Origin: Pseudorhodoferax aquiterrae | GTDB lineage: Bacteria; Pseudomonadota; Gammaproteobacteria; Burkholderiales; Burkholderiaceae_C | Assembly (NCBI RefSeq): GCF_014652235.1 | Contig: NZ_BMYK01000003.1 | Coordinates: 1 to 64,000 of the forward strand | Direction of reading: 5' to 3' | DNA: 64,000 nt | Shown here: piece by piece, positions 1-10,069 of the stretch | Layout: the number at the start of each line of letters is the position of its first letter | Position numbering within the stretch: the first letter of the stretch is position 1 | Translations under genes and position numbers: made by a program | The notes under the pieces: generated by a model | Database searches by the model: none | Told to the model about the DNA's origin: nothing | The model's input: only the letters and a program-made list of their open reading frames with translations

Positions 1-10
1 CAAGTACCCA

Positions 11-50
11 CCAAAGAAAATGCCAGTCAGCGCTTAACTGACTGGCATTG
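11..50 (-). terminator. Intrinsic terminator after hemY
   Basis: A perfect 12-bp stem (AATGCCAGTCAG at 19-30 against CTGACTGGCATT at 38-49) closes a 7-base loop. Read on the minus strand the stem is followed at once by TTTTCTTT, which fits rho-independent termination of the hem operon whose last stop lies at 113. On the plus strand a run of nine T (67-75) lies 17 bases past the stem, so the site may also serve a gene arriving from the left. Confidence 0.7.
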
Positions 51-112
51 GCCTCGTGGGGCGGTCTTTTTTTTTGCCTGCCTTGTCCGGCCAGGCCCCA
101 GTGCGGCTGGCG

Positions 113-1396
113 CTACAGCAGTGCAGCCTCGCGCAGCGCCTGCTGCGAAGCAGCGCTGTCGCCGCGCTGCTCGGCCAGGGCTGCCAGCGCGCGCCAGGCA
201 TTGCGCCGCAGTTCGGCGTCCTGCAAGCGGCCCTGGGCCTGCGTGAGCAGTTGCTGGGCCTTGCCCCACAGCTGGTGGCGCAGGCAGGCGATGCCGGCCA
301 GGTACCGGAGTTCGGCGCTCTCGGGATGCTGGCGCTGGGCCGCCTCGATGCGTTCAAGCCATTGCAGGTCGCTGGCGCCGGCCTCGGCACCGAAGCCTTC
401 TTCCAGCGCATGGATCAGCTTGACCAACACCGGCACCTGCTCGCGCAGGTTGGGCGCGCGCACCAGTTCCTCCCACACCGGCGCCAGCCACTGGCGCGAC
501 AAGGCCACGTCGCCCTCGAGCGCGGCAAGCCGGTGGCCGGCCTGGATCGCCACCTCCGCCATGGTCTGCTCGGCCGGCTCCAGTTCGGCCCACGCGCGCT
601 GCAGCTGCACGGGGTCGTGCGCGCCCTGGATCAGCTCCAGCGCCAGGCCCTTCAAGATCAGGTGCGCAGCCTCGGGCGAGAACGCGCGGTGCTTGGCCAG
701 CAGCCGCGCCGTCTCCAGCGCCGGCAGGGTCTGGCGCGACAGCCGCGTGGCCTTGAGCCGGGCACGCAGCGCCAGCGTACGGCGTGCGGCGCCCTGGGGC
801 ATCGCGTCCAGCCATTGCAGCGCGGCCTGCGGGTCGCGGTCGGCCAGCGCCCAGCGCGCGGCCTGCAGCTGCACGCCTTCGCGGGTCTCCTGCGCCTCAC
901 GCACCTCGGTTTCCTTGAGCAGTTGCTGCAGGTGCGTTTCGCGCGTCGTGCGGTCCTGCAGTGCATGGGCGCTCTCGGCGGCCACGAGGTGGGCGGTGGC
1001 GCGCAGCTTGCCGGCGTGCTGGACCGGATGGCCGCTGGCGGCCAGCATCTCCTCCTGCTGCAACGCCGCCTCGGCGGCCTTGCGCGCGCGCAGGAAACGG
1101 CCGGCCTGCTGGTGCGTCAGCGCGTCCAGCACGGCGGCGTGCATGGCGCGCTCGCGCTGCTGCAGGCGCCAGCGCTGGGCCTGGCGCGGCATGGACAACA
1201 GGGCCGACAACCCGCGCAGCGCGAGGTGCAGCAACACGAAGCCCAGCGCCAGCGTGGCCAGCACCAGATTCAACGACAGGTCGACACGGTAGGGCGGCAG
1301 GAACAGCGTGACCGTCCCCTGGTTGTTGCCGGCCAGCAGCGCGGCACCAGCCGCCAGGCCGAACAGCGCGAGGAACCACAGCAGGGCGCGCATCAT
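113..1396 (-). CDS. hemY: HemY, heme-biosynthesis-associated membrane TPR protein
   Basis: 427 residues, the normal length for the HemY family found at the end of proteobacterial hemCDXY operons. Two hydrophobic segments lie at about residues 3-24 and 41-63. An Ala/Leu/Gln-rich helical region resembling TPR repeats follows, so the bulk is expected on one face of the inner membrane. The family is linked genetically to protoheme synthesis, but no enzymatic reaction is established. The start is the first of two adjacent ATG codons (MMRALL), 5 bases after the hemX stop; the frame stays open far upstream, but that part is antisense noise over hemX. Last gene of the operon. Confidence 0.9.
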   Translation of the reverse strand: MMRALLWFLALFGLAAGAALLAGNNQGTVTLFLPPYRVDLSLNLVLATLALGFVLLHLALRGLSALLSMPRQAQRWRLQQRERAMHAAVLDALTHQQAGRFLRARKAAEAALQQEEMLAASGHPVQHAGKLRATAHLVAAESAHALQDRTTRETHLQQLLKETEVREAQETREGVQLQAARWALADRDPQAALQWLDAMPQGAARRTLALRARLKATRLSRQTLPALETARLLAKHRAFSPEAAHLILKGLALELIQGAHDPVQLQRAWAELEPAEQTMAEVAIQAGHRLAALEGDVALSRQWLAPVWEELVRAPNLREQVPVLVKLIHALEEGFGAEAGASDLQWLERIEAAQRQHPESAELRYLAGIACLRHQLWGKAQQLLTQAQGRLQDAELRRNAWRALAALAEQRGDSAASQQALREAALL

Positions 1397-1401
1397 GCGG
1401 T

Positions 1402-2460
1402 TCAGCGCCCCGCTGCCGCCGTGGCCAGGGCCGACAGCGTCTCGTCGATGCGCGGCAGCTCCACGGCCTTGAGCTGCGCCTGCACCTCGGACAAGGTGTT
1501 GGCGAACTGCTGCGTGCGCCGCGCCGCCGGATCGAAATAGCGGTGCAGCATGAAAGCGGCCCCGGCCGCGTCGGCCCGGGCCGAGGGGAACTGGCGCGCC
1601 AGCAGGCCCATGCGCACGTTGAGCAGGCGCAGCTTGAGGTTCTCGCGCAGGAAGTAGGCCTGGTCGGGCGCCAGCAGCGCGGCCTCCGGCTGGTCGATGC
1701 GCGACACGCGCATGAGCCGCACGGCCTCCGCCCGCACCAGTTGCCAGATGCGCAGCCACCAGTGTTCGGAGGGCGGCTCGGCCTGCGCCTGCCCCTTGGC
1801 CAGGTTGGCGGCCAGCACGGCATTGAGCAGGGGCACGTCGTCGATCTGGCGCACCAGGTCGTCGAGCTTCTCGAGGATGGTCTGGGTGTCGGTGATCTGC
1901 GTGGAGCGGATCGCCTCGGTGTCGCGCGCGACCGCGCGGCGCACGGGCTCCAGCCGCGGCTGGGCCGCGCGCTCCAGGCGCTGGTCGGCCGTGCGCAGCG
2001 CGGCCAGCAGGGGCTCGGCGCTCAGCGTGAGCTGGGCCTGCTGCTGCGCCAGGCGCAGCGAGGATTCGAGGTCGATGACGAGGGTCTCGTCGCGCGAGCG
2101 CGACAGGCTGGCCAGCAGCTCGTCGATCTGGCTGCGCTGCAGCGTGGCCTCGCCGAGCTTGGTGTCGGTGACGGCCTGGCGCGCAGCGGTCTCGCGCGCG
2201 AGATCCGCGGCTTCGCGCGCCGCGGCGCGGGCTTCCATGGCCCGGGCCTGGGTGTCCGAACTCTGGCGCGCCAGGGTTTCCTGCATGCCGCCCACCTTCT
2301 GCCAGAGCAGGCCGACCGCCGCCAGGGCGAGCACGGCCAGCAAGGCCAGGAACAGCACGAGCGCCCGAATCGCAGTGGTGGCCGGCGGCCTGGTGTGGGG
2401 GGCAGGCCCTGCAGCGGCCTGGCCCGGCTGGGGTTCTGAAGACAGCTCGGCAGCGTTCAT
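1402..2460 (-). CDS. hemX: HemX-like membrane-anchored protein
   Basis: 352 residues. A Pro/Ala-rich cytoplasmic N-terminus precedes one transmembrane helix at about residues 30-54. A long Ala/Arg/Gln-rich coiled coil (about 58-130) and a conserved C-terminal domain follow. This is the arrangement of the HemX/uroporphyrinogen-III C-methyltransferase-like family, which despite its database name lacks the methyltransferase fold and has no proven catalysis. Its ATG overlaps the hemD stop as ATGA, so the two are probably translationally coupled. Its stop lies 5 bases from hemY. Confidence 0.88.
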   Translation of the reverse strand: MNAAELSSEPQPGQAAAGPAPHTRPPATTAIRALVLFLALLAVLALAAVGLLWQKVGGMQETLARQSSDTQARAMEARAAAREAADLARETAARQAVTDTKLGEATLQRSQIDELLASLSRSRDETLVIDLESSLRLAQQQAQLTLSAEPLLAALRTADQRLERAAQPRLEPVRRAVARDTEAIRSTQITDTQTILEKLDDLVRQIDDVPLLNAVLAANLAKGQAQAEPPSEHWWLRIWQLVRAEAVRLMRVSRIDQPEAALLAPDQAYFLRENLKLRLLNVRMGLLARQFPSARADAAGAAFMLHRYFDPAARRTQQFANTLSEVQAQLKAVELPRIDETLSALATAAAGR

Positions 2461-3218
2461 CGGGCGGATTCTATCGACGCGACCACGTCCTCCAGGGCGG
2501 GGCGCACCGTGTCGACACGGCCGAAACCGGCCGCGCGCGCCGCCTCGGCGATGCGGCCATGCGTGGCCAGCGCGCGCGTGGCATGCCAGTCGGCATCGGG
2601 CAGCAACTGCTGCAGATGGCGCACCGCGTCCGAACTGCTGAACAGCCACAGCGCATCGGTGGCGGCTGCGGCATGGGCACGGGTGGCCGCGTCCCAGCTC
2701 GGCGGGCGGCGCGTGTAGGCGGCCAGCGCCTGCACCTGCGCACCGGCCGCCCCGAGCCGGTCGGCCAGCCAGGGCCGTCCCGCCAGGCGGCCGTCGGCAT
2801 CGGTGCCGCGCACGATCAGCACACGCGCCCCGGCAAGGCCGGGGTCCTGGCCGACCAGCTGCCACAGGGCCTCGGAATCGAATTGCGGTGCGTCGGCGGC
2901 CGGCGCCACGAGCGCGTGCGCGGGCACGCCGGCCTCGCGCAGCGCGCGCGCCGTGCCAGGGCCGGTGGCCCAGGCCGCCGTCTGCGCAGGCCAGGCCTGG
3001 CCCTGGGGACGCGCAGCGCAGAAGCCCTGCACCGCATTGGCGCTCACGAACATGGCGGCGCGGCAGTCCGCGAGCCGCGCCCAGGCCGCCGCCAGCGGGG
3101 CCGGGTCGGCGGGGGCGATCTCGATCAGCGGCAGCGCTTCGGCCGCGAATCCGCGGTCGCGCAGCTGGGCGCACCAGCGCAGCGCCTCGCGCTGCGGCCG
3201 CGTGACGAGCACGCGCAT
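2457..3218 (-). CDS. hemD: Uroporphyrinogen-III synthase
   Basis: 253 residues, typical for HemD, which cyclises and inverts ring D of hydroxymethylbilane to give uroporphyrinogen III. The N-terminus MRVLVTRP is the usual opening beta strand of the family. Other family-like segments are a FVSANAV-type segment near residue 60 and a C-terminal serine-rich turn followed by an [15 protein letters not shown] segment. Sequence conservation in this family is always low, so the call also rests on position between hemC (7 bases upstream) and hemX (4-base overlap). Confidence 0.92.
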   Translation of the reverse strand: MRVLVTRPQREALRWCAQLRDRGFAAEALPLIEIAPADPAPLAAAWARLADCRAAMFVSANAVQGFCAARPQGQAWPAQTAAWATGPGTARALREAGVPAHALVAPAADAPQFDSEALWQLVGQDPGLAGARVLIVRGTDADGRLAGRPWLADRLGAAGAQVQALAAYTRRPPSWDAATRAHAAAATDALWLFSSSDAVRHLQQLLPDADWHATRALATHGRIAEAARAAGFGRVDTVRPALEDVVASIESAR

Positions 3219-3225
3219 GCGGCGC

Positions 3226-4152
3226 TCAGACGGCCTTGCGGGCACCGCCGGCCTGCAGGGCTTGGGCCACCTGCCAGCCCAGCGCCTGCGCCGCGGGCAG
3301 GCCGTCGGCCGGTCCGTTCGACTGCGCATGCACGATCGCGCCCTTGACGTCCTGGTCGCCCCACTCGGCACGCAGCTGCAGCTCGCCATCGAGCCATTGC
3401 GCATGGGCGGCCAGCGGCATCGAGCAGCTGCCGCCCATGGCCAGGCTCACGGCGCGCTCGGCGGCGGTGGCCAGCCAGGTCGGCGTGTGCGCGAGCGCAG
3501 CCAGCACCGCCAGCAGATCGGCCCGGTCGGACCGCACCTCGATGCCCAGCGCGCCCTGGCCCGCGGCCGGCAGCATGCGCTCGGGCGCGAAGACTTCGCG
3601 GATCCGGTCGGCCATTCCCAGGCGCTTGAGGCCGGCCGCCGCCAGCACGATGGCCGCGAACTGGCCCTCGTCGAGCTTGCGCAGGCGCGTGTCCAGGTTG
3701 CCGCGCAGCGGCTGGATGTCCAGGTCGGGCCGCAGCGCCTGCAGCAGCACCGTGCGGCGCAGGCTGGACGTGCCGACCACGGCACCCAGCGGCAGGTCAT
3801 CGAGCCTGGCGTAGCGTGGCGAGACGAAGGCGTCGCGCGGATCCTCGCGCTCGAGCACGCAGGCCAGCGCGAAACCGGCCGGCAGCTCCATGGGCACGTC
3901 CTTGAGCGAATGCACGGCGATGTCCGCGCGGCCATCTTCCAGTGCGGTCTCGAGTTCCTTGACGAACAGCCCCTTGCCACCGACCTTGCTCAGCGTGCGG
4001 TCCAGGATCTGGTCGCCGCGCGTGGTCATGCCCAGCAGTTCGACCGTATGGCCGCGCTGCTCCAGCAAGGCCTTCACATGCTCGGCCTGCCACAGGGCGA
4101 GGCGGCTTTCCCGGGTGGCGATGACGATGGTGGAAGAGGGAGAAGAGCGCAC
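3226..4152 (-). CDS. hemC: Hydroxymethylbilane synthase (porphobilinogen deaminase)
   Basis: 308 residues. The enzyme condenses four porphobilinogens into hydroxymethylbilane in the cytosol. Visible landmarks are [12 protein letters not shown] at the N-terminus, KDVP near the active site, the arginine-rich GTSSLRR and [11 protein letters not shown] segments, and the cofactor cysteine in GGSCSMPL (about residue 243), which carries the dipyrromethane primer. First gene of the hem operon and divergent from ppc across 111 bases. Confidence 0.97.
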   Translation of the reverse strand: MRSSPSSTIVIATRESRLALWQAEHVKALLEQRGHTVELLGMTTRGDQILDRTLSKVGGKGLFVKELETALEDGRADIAVHSLKDVPMELPAGFALACVLEREDPRDAFVSPRYARLDDLPLGAVVGTSSLRRTVLLQALRPDLDIQPLRGNLDTRLRKLDEGQFAAIVLAAAGLKRLGMADRIREVFAPERMLPAAGQGALGIEVRSDRADLLAVLAALAHTPTWLATAAERAVSLAMGGSCSMPLAAHAQWLDGELQLRAEWGDQDVKGAIVHAQSNGPADGLPAAQALGWQVAQALQAGGARKAV

Positions 4153-4263
4153 GCAGGTAACCAGTCCGTAATCGGCCGCGGGGGCCGGATGCTAGCATGG
4201 GGTCAACCCCAGTCCGGGCATGGCATTCTTCTTGCAGAGCGCTCGCACAGCCCTCGTTCCAAC
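4153..4263. promoter_or_regulatory. Divergent hemC/ppc control region
   Basis: 111 bases separate the start codons of two divergent genes and must hold both promoters. A perfect 10-bp palindrome ATGCTAGCAT lies at 4189-4198, directly followed by GGGGTCAACCCC, itself nearly self-complementary. On the minus strand the latter contains TTGACC, a possible -35 element, but I see no matching -10 at normal spacing. Operator function is inference. Confidence 0.4.
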
Positions 4264-7188
4264 ATGAAAACACAAGACCAGGCGCCCTCCCCTTCCGCTG
4301 CGGCCGCAGCCCCTGCCACCACGGAAGCACCACAGCGCAGCCGCGCCGCGGCACGCGACATCGAGCGCCCGCTGGTCGAGGACATCCGCCTCCTGGGCCG
4401 CCTGCTCGGCGACGTGATCCGCGAGCAGGACGGCGCCCCGGCCTTCGAACTCATCGAACAGGTGCGCAAGCTCTCGGTGGCCTTTCGCCGCGATGCCGAC
4501 GAGGAGGCCGACAAGGCACTCAAGAAGCTGCTCAAGAGCCTGACGGCCGACCAGACCGTCAGCGTGATCCGCGCCTTCACCTACTTCAGCCACCTGGCCA
4601 ACCTCGCCGAGGACCGGCACCACATCCGCCGGCGCGCCGTGCACGAGCGCGCCGGCAACACGCAGGAGGGCAGCATCGACGTGGCGCTGTCGCGCCTGCG
4701 CTGGGCCGGCATCTCGCCCAAGGCCATCGCGATGACGCTGGCCACGAGCTATGTCTCGCCCGTGCTGACGGCCCACCCGACCGAGGTGCAGCGCAAGAGC
4801 ATCCTCGATGCGGAGCGCGACATCGCCCAGCTGCTGGCCGCGCGCGACGAGATCCGCCTGCGCGCCCAGCTCTCGGGCACGGGCCGCGACGCGCTGACCC
4901 CGCGCGAGCTGGCGGCCAACGAGGCCCAGCTGCGCGCCCGCGTGATGCAGCTGTGGCAGACGCGGCTGCTGCGCTTTTCCAAGCTCACGGTGGCCGACGA
5001 GATCGAGAACGCGCTGTCCTACTACGAGGCCACCTTCCTGCGCGAGATCCCCAAGCTCTACGCGCAGCTCGAGCGCGAGCTCGGCAACCAGAGCGTGGCC
5101 AGCTTCCTGCGCATGGGCCAGTGGATCGGCGGCGACCGCGACGGCAACCCCAACGTCAGCGCCGAGACCATGGAGTACGCCATGCGCCACCAGGCCGAGA
5201 TGGCGCTGCGCCACTACCTGACCGAGGTGCACCACCTGGGCGCAGAGCTCTCGCTGTCGGCCCGGCTGGTCGACATCCCGGCCGAGATGCAGGCCCTGGC
5301 CGAGCGTTCGCCCGACACCAGCGAGCACCGCAAGGACGAGCCCTACCGCCGCGCGCTGACCGGCATGTACGCCCGCCTGGCGGCCACGCTCAAGCAGCTG
5401 ACGGGCGGCGACGCCGCGCGCCATGCCGTGGCGCCGCAGAACCCCTACCTCCAGGCCGAAGACTTCCTGGCCGACCTGCGCACCATCGAGGCCTCGCTCA
5501 AGTCGCACCACGGCGGCGCCTTCGCGGCGCAGCGCCTGCACCCGCTGATCCGCGCCGTGGACGTGTTCGGCTTCCACCTGGCGACGCTGGACCTGCGCCA
5601 GAGCTCGGACAAGCACGAAGAGGTGGTGGCGGAGCTGCTGGCCACGGCGCGCCTGGAGCCCGACTACGCCGCGCTCGACGAAGCCGCCAAGCGCGAACTG
5701 CTGCTGCGCCTGCTCAACGACGCACGCCCGCTGCGCGTGCTGGGCGCGCAGTACTCCGATCTCGCCCGCCACGAACTCGCCATCTTCGAGAACGCGCGCA
5801 GCGTGCTGCAGCGCTACGGCCGCAACGCGATCCGCCACTACATCATCAGCCACACCGAGACCGTCAGCGACCTGCTGGAGGTGCTGCTGCTACAAAAGGA
5901 AGTGGGGCTCATGCAGGGCCTGCTGGACGAAGCCAGGACCAGGGGCGCGCGCGGTGAAGGCGCCCGCTGCGACCTCATCGTGGTGCCGCTGTTCGAAACC
6001 ATCGAGGACCTGCGCAACGCCGCGCCCATCATGCGCGAGTTCTACGCGCTGCCGGGCATCGCGCGGCTCGTGCAGCGCTCGGGCGGAGAGCAGGACATCA
6101 TGCTGGGCTACTCGGACAGCAACAAGGACGGCGGCATCTTCACGAGCAACTGGGAGCTCTACCGCGCCGAGCTCGCGCTCGTGGAACTGTTCGACGAACT
6201 GGCCAGCAGCCACGACATCACGCTGCGCATGTTCCACGGCCGCGGCGGCACCGTGGGCCGCGGCGGCGGCCCGAGCTACCAGGCCATCCTGGCGCAGCCG
6301 CCCGGCACCGTGCGCGGCCAGATCCGACTGACCGAGCAAGGCGAGGTGATCGGCTCCAAGTACGCCAACCCCGAGATCGGCCGGCGCAACCTGGAGACCC
6401 TGGTCGCCGCCACGCTGGAGGCCACGCTGCTGCAGCCCACCAAGGCCGCCACGCCGGCCTTCCTCGAGGCCGCTGCGGTGCTGTCGGAAGCCAGCATGCG
6501 CGCTTACCGCCACCTGGTCTACGAGACGCCCGGGTTCACCGACTACTTCTTCGAGTCCACCCCGATCCGCGAGATCGCCGAACTCAACATCGGCTCGCGC
6601 CCCGCCTCGCGCAAGGCCAGCCAGAAGATCGAGGACCTGCGCGCCATCCCCTGGGGCTTCAGCTGGGGCCAGTGCCGGCTCACGCTGCCGGGCTGGTACG
6701 GCTTCGGCTCGGCGGTGGAGAGCTTCCTGGCCGGCGACGGGCAGGACGGCGCCGCCGCCCGCAAGCCCGCCGGCGCCAAGGACCGCCTGGCCCTCTTGCA
6801 GAAGATGTACCGCCAATGGCCCTTCTTCCGCACGCTGCTGTCCAACATGGACATGGTGCTGGCCAAGAGCGACCTGCAGCTGGCCTCGCGCTACGCCGAA
6901 CTGGTGAGCGACGCGCGGCTGCGCAAGAAGGTGTTCGGTGCCATCGAGGCCGAGTGGCAGCGCACGGCCCAGGCGCTGGCGCAGATCACGGGCGAGAAGC
7001 AGCGCCTGGCGGGCAACGCGGCGCTGCAGCGCTCGATCCGCCACCGCTTCCCCTACATCGACCCGCTGCACCACCTGCAGGTGGAGCTGGTGCGGCGCTA
7101 CCGCGCCGGCCAGGCCGACGAGCGCGTGCGCACCGGCATCCACATCTGCATCAACGGGATCTCGGCCGGGCTGCGCAACACCGGCTGA
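4264..7188 (+). CDS. ppc: Phosphoenolpyruvate carboxylase
   Basis: 974 residues, slightly longer than the common ~880-930 because of a low-complexity Ala/Pro/Ser N-terminus of about 35 residues. It carboxylates PEP with bicarbonate to oxaloacetate, refilling the TCA cycle. The catalytic His lies in [12 protein letters not shown] (about residue 171). Further landmarks are the [10 protein letters not shown] motif, the glycine loop [14 protein letters not shown] and the C-terminal RNTG that ends every functional enzyme. The frame is open 1.4 kb upstream of this ATG, but that part is antisense to hemC and hemD. ATG 4264 is the first start after the divergent promoter region. Confidence 0.98.
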   Translation: MKTQDQAPSPSAAAAAPATTEAPQRSRAAARDIERPLVEDIRLLGRLLGDVIREQDGAPAFELIEQVRKLSVAFRRDADEEADKALKKLLKSLTADQTVSVIRAFTYFSHLANLAEDRHHIRRRAVHERAGNTQEGSIDVALSRLRWAGISPKAIAMTLATSYVSPVLTAHPTEVQRKSILDAERDIAQLLAARDEIRLRAQLSGTGRDALTPRELAANEAQLRARVMQLWQTRLLRFSKLTVADEIENALSYYEATFLREIPKLYAQLERELGNQSVASFLRMGQWIGGDRDGNPNVSAETMEYAMRHQAEMALRHYLTEVHHLGAELSLSARLVDIPAEMQALAERSPDTSEHRKDEPYRRALTGMYARLAATLKQLTGGDAARHAVAPQNPYLQAEDFLADLRTIEASLKSHHGGAFAAQRLHPLIRAVDVFGFHLATLDLRQSSDKHEEVVAELLATARLEPDYAALDEAAKRELLLRLLNDARPLRVLGAQYSDLARHELAIFENARSVLQRYGRNAIRHYIISHTETVSDLLEVLLLQKEVGLMQGLLDEARTRGARGEGARCDLIVVPLFETIEDLRNAAPIMREFYALPGIARLVQRSGGEQDIMLGYSDSNKDGGIFTSNWELYRAELALVELFDELASSHDITLRMFHGRGGTVGRGGGPSYQAILAQPPGTVRGQIRLTEQGEVIGSKYANPEIGRRNLETLVAATLEATLLQPTKAATPAFLEAAAVLSEASMRAYRHLVYETPGFTDYFFESTPIREIAELNIGSRPASRKASQKIEDLRAIPWGFSWGQCRLTLPGWYGFGSAVESFLAGDGQDGAAARKPAGAKDRLALLQKMYRQWPFFRTLLSNMDMVLAKSDLQLASRYAELVSDARLRKKVFGAIEAEWQRTAQALAQITGEKQRLAGNAALQRSIRHRFPYIDPLHHLQVELVRRYRAGQADERVRTGIHICINGISAGLRNTG

Positions 7189-7215
7189 GCCGGTTCAAGC
7201 GGCAGGCGCCGCGGC

Positions 7216-7434
7216 TCAGGCGTAGACGTCGAGCCGCGTGCCCAGCATGCCCTGCGGCACGGGCGGTGGCGGCGGCAGCGACGCCAGCAGCTGCGCCGCC
7301 GCGATCTCCTGCACATCCAGCGCCTTCTTCAGCACGCGCAGCTGCACGCTGGCCTGCACCGCATCGGTCGGCAACGACTGCGATGCGGCGCTGGCCGTGG
7401 CGGCCTGGACAGCGGGCGTGCTAGCGATGTTCAT
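7216..7434 (-). CDS. Small YjfB-like putative motility protein
   Basis: 72 residues. It resembles the small YjfB family: an N-terminal MNIAS start, a central helix VQLRVLKKALDVQEIAAAQLL and a proline-rich segment ending in a GTRLDVYA-type tail. Family members are annotated as putative motility proteins without known biochemistry. The ATG overlaps the manC stop (ATGA), so it is the third gene of a galE-manC operon. It converges with ppc, 27 bases away. The pairing with sugar-nucleotide genes is unexpected for a motility protein. Confidence 0.7.
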   Translation of the reverse strand: MNIASTPAVQAATASAASQSLPTDAVQASVQLRVLKKALDVQEIAAAQLLASLPPPPPVPQGMLGTRLDVYA

Positions 7435-8873
7435 TGCGAACGGCCGTAGACGTCCTCGAAGCGCACGATGTCGTCTTCGCCGAGGTAGCTGCCCGACTGC
7501 ACCTCGATCATCTCGAGCGGCAGGCGGCCCGGGTTCTCCAGCCGGTGCGTGGAGCCCAGTGGGATGTAGGTCGACTCGTTCTCGGAGACCAGGTAGCTTT
7601 CCTTGTCGCGGGTGACCTTGGCCGTGCCCGACACCACGATCCAGTGCTCGGCACGGTGGTGGTGCATCTGCAGCGAGAGCTGGCCGCCCGGCTTGACCAC
7701 GATGCGCTTGACCTGGAAGCGCGCGCCGTTGTCCACGCTGTCGTACCAGCCCCAGGGCCGGAACACCTTGCGGTGCAGCTGGCCTTCGGAGCGGCCCTCG
7801 CGCTTGAGCGCATCGACGATCTTCTTGACGTCCTGGGTCTTGTCCTTGTTCGCCACCAGCACTGCGTCGGCGGTCTCGACGACGATCAGGTTCTCCACGC
7901 CCACGCAGGCGATGAGCCGGCCTTCGGACAGTGCCAGCGTGTTCTTGCTGTCGTGCAGCAGCACGTCGCCCTGTTGCACGTTGCCGCTCTCGTCCTTGGG
8001 CAGCACCTGCCACAGCGCGTCCCAGGCGCCCACGTCGGACCAGCCGGCCGACAGCGGCAGCACCACGCCGGCCGGCAGGTCCTCGCGACCACCGGCAGCC
8101 AGGCGCTCCATGACGGCGTAGTCGATGGAATCGCTCGGGCACGCCGTGAAGCCTGCCTTGTCCACGCGCAGGAATTCGCCGTCTGCCGAGCCCTTGGCGA
8201 AGGCCGCTTCGCAGGCGGACAGGATGTCCGCGCGGCAGGCCGCGATGGCCGCCAGCCAGACCGAGGCCTTGAGCATGAACAGGCCGCTGTTCCAGGCATA
8301 GCCGCCCGCGTCCAGGTAGCCCTGGGCCGTGGCGCGGTCGGGCTTCTCGACAAAGCGCGCAATGCGGTGCGCGCCGCCCTCGAAGGCCGCGCCGGACTGG
8401 ATGTAGCCATAGCCGGTCTCGGGCGTGTCGGGCGTGATGCCGAAGGTCACCACCGCGCCGGCCTCGGCCAGCTTGGCGCCCTGCACCACGACGGTCTGGA
8501 ACGCCGCCACGTCGACGATCACGTGGTCGGCCGGCATCACCAGCAGCACCGGGTCGGCGCCGTCGCGGCGGGCCGCCAGCGCGGCCAGCGTCAGCGCGGG
8601 CGCGGTGTTGCGGCCCACGGGCTCCAGCACGATGGTGCCCGGCTTGCCCATCAGGCGCAGCTGCTCGGCGATGACGAAGCGGTATTCCTCGTTGGAGACC
8701 ACCATGGGCGCGGCCACGGACACACCGGCCAGGCCCTCGACACGGCGCACCGTGGCCTGCAGCAGCGAATCGTCGCCGATCAGCGGAAGCAGCTGCTTGG
8801 GGTACTTCTCGCGCGACAGCGGCCACAGGCGGGTACCGGAGCCACCGGACAGAACAACAGGTTGGATCAGCAT
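7431..8873 (-). CDS. manC: Bifunctional mannose-1-phosphate guanylyltransferase / mannose-6-phosphate isomerase
   Basis: 480 residues, the normal length of the type II bifunctional enzyme making GDP-mannose for polysaccharides. The N-terminal nucleotidyltransferase carries GGSGTRLWPLSREKYPKQ and the FVEKPD motif. The C-terminal isomerase cupin starts at about residue 355 (RPWGWYDSVD) and has the metal-binding QMHHHRAEHW and a GSTHRLEN segment. galE lies 29 bases upstream on the same strand. Also called CpsB/XanB/AlgA in other organisms. Confidence 0.95.
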   Translation of the reverse strand: MLIQPVVLSGGSGTRLWPLSREKYPKQLLPLIGDDSLLQATVRRVEGLAGVSVAAPMVVSNEEYRFVIAEQLRLMGKPGTIVLEPVGRNTAPALTLAALAARRDGADPVLLVMPADHVIVDVAAFQTVVVQGAKLAEAGAVVTFGITPDTPETGYGYIQSGAAFEGGAHRIARFVEKPDRATAQGYLDAGGYAWNSGLFMLKASVWLAAIAACRADILSACEAAFAKGSADGEFLRVDKAGFTACPSDSIDYAVMERLAAGGREDLPAGVVLPLSAGWSDVGAWDALWQVLPKDESGNVQQGDVLLHDSKNTLALSEGRLIACVGVENLIVVETADAVLVANKDKTQDVKKIVDALKREGRSEGQLHRKVFRPWGWYDSVDNGARFQVKRIVVKPGGQLSLQMHHHRAEHWIVVSGTAKVTRDKESYLVSENESTYIPLGSTHRLENPGRLPLEMIEVQSGSYLGEDDIVRFEDVYGRSQ

Positions 8874-8902
8874 GGTTGCTTCAGACGGAGTTGGAATCGG
8901 GT

Positions 8903-9913
8903 TCAGGCGGTGTAGCCGTTCGGGTTGCCGCTCTGCCAGCGCCAGGCGTCCTGGCACATGGCGACAAGGTCGCGCTCGGCACGCCAGCCCAGCACGGCCA
9001 GCGCCTGGGCCGGGTCGGCATAGCAGGAGGCCACGTCGCCGGGACGGCGCGGGGCGATTTTGTAGGGAACGGGCCTGCCGCTGGCCTCTTCGAAGGCGCG
9101 CACCATGTCCAGCACGCTGTAGCCGGTGCCGGTGCCCAGGTTGACGGTCAGGCCGCCTTCCTGCGCCTGCAGGCGCTCGAGCGCGCGCAGGTGGCCGATG
9201 GCCAGGTCCACCACGTGGATGTAGTCGCGCACGCCCGTGCCGTCGGGCGTCGGGTAGTCGTTGCCCCAGACCTGCAGTTGCTCGCGCCGGCCGATCGCCA
9301 CCTGCGCCACGTAAGGCATCAGGTTGTTCGGCACGCCGCGCGGGTCTTCGCCGATCAGGCCGCTGGCATGCGCACCGACCGGGTTGAAGTAGCGCAGGAT
9401 GGCGATGCGCCAGGACGCGTCGCTCGCCTGCAGGTCGCGCAGCATGTCCTCGATCATGAGCTTGCTGCGGCCATAGGGGTTGGTGGCCGACAGTGGGTGG
9501 TCCTCGGTCAGCGGCAGGCGCTGCGGGTCGCCGTAGACGGTGGCCGAGGAGCTGAACACCACCTGCTGCACACCGCAGGCGCGCATGGCCTCCAGCAGGC
9601 GCAAGGTGCCCACCACGTTGTTGTCGTAGTAGGCCAGCGGCTGCTGCACCGATTCGCCCACGGCCTTGAGCCCCGCGAAGTGGATCACGGCGCGCGCACC
9701 GCTCGTCTTCAGTGCATCGGCGAGCGCGGCACCGTCGCGGATGTCGCCGCGCACCAGTCTGGGCGCCCTGCCGGCGATGCGCTCGATGCGCGCGACCGAC
9801 TCGGGACTGCTGTTACAAAAATTGTCAAAAATGGTGACGTCGTGGCCCGCTTGCAGCAATTCCACGCAGACATGGGAGCCGATGTAGCCGGCACCGCCGG
9901 TGACAAGAATCAT
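8903..9913 (-). CDS. galE: UDP-glucose 4-epimerase
   Basis: 336 residues, standard for the extended short-chain dehydrogenase GalE. It interconverts UDP-glucose and UDP-galactose with bound NAD. Landmarks are the Rossmann motif GGAGYIGSH at residues 6-14, Ser121-123, and the catalytic pair Tyr147/Lys151 in NPYGRSK. The FNPVGAH substrate loop and the conserved DYIHVVDLA segment are also present. First gene of the galE-manC-yjfB-like operon, so it probably supplies surface polysaccharide precursors. Confidence 0.96.
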   Translation of the reverse strand: MILVTGGAGYIGSHVCVELLQAGHDVTIFDNFCNSSPESVARIERIAGRAPRLVRGDIRDGAALADALKTSGARAVIHFAGLKAVGESVQQPLAYYDNNVVGTLRLLEAMRACGVQQVVFSSSATVYGDPQRLPLTEDHPLSATNPYGRSKLMIEDMLRDLQASDASWRIAILRYFNPVGAHASGLIGEDPRGVPNNLMPYVAQVAIGRREQLQVWGNDYPTPDGTGVRDYIHVVDLAIGHLRALERLQAQEGGLTVNLGTGTGYSVLDMVRAFEEASGRPVPYKIAPRRPGDVASCYADPAQALAVLGWRAERDLVAMCQDAWRWQSGNPNGYTA

Positions 9914-9955
9914 GTGATGTTCTGGGCAATGCCGGCGCAGGCCGGCGGAAGATGG

Positions 9956-10013
9956 TTCTTGCCGCGCCGTTCGAGGCTGTGGGAGCCCTCCGGCGACGAT
10001 GGCGCGGCAAGAA
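9956..10013. repeat. Long perfect inverted repeat between LysR gene and galE
   Basis: TTCTTGCCGCGCC (9956-9968) is perfectly complementary to GGCGCGGCAAGAA (10001-10013). The 32-base interior can itself fold partly (GAGGCT with AGCCCTC). It lies after the stop of the minus-strand LysR gene and before galE. No clear T-tract follows on the minus strand, so factor-independent termination is uncertain; a regulatory or mRNA-stabilising role is possible. Confidence 0.6.
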
Positions 10014-10069
10014 TAGCATGGGCCATGCCAGCCCCCGTGTCAGCCAGCACGCTGTCGCGCCCGGGCCGG

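Noticed and set aside
2803-4263. N-terminal extension of phosphoenolpyruvate carboxylase through the hem genes
   Set aside because: The frame is open only because it is antisense to hemC and hemD. ATG 4264 gives the family N-terminus and follows the divergent promoter region.
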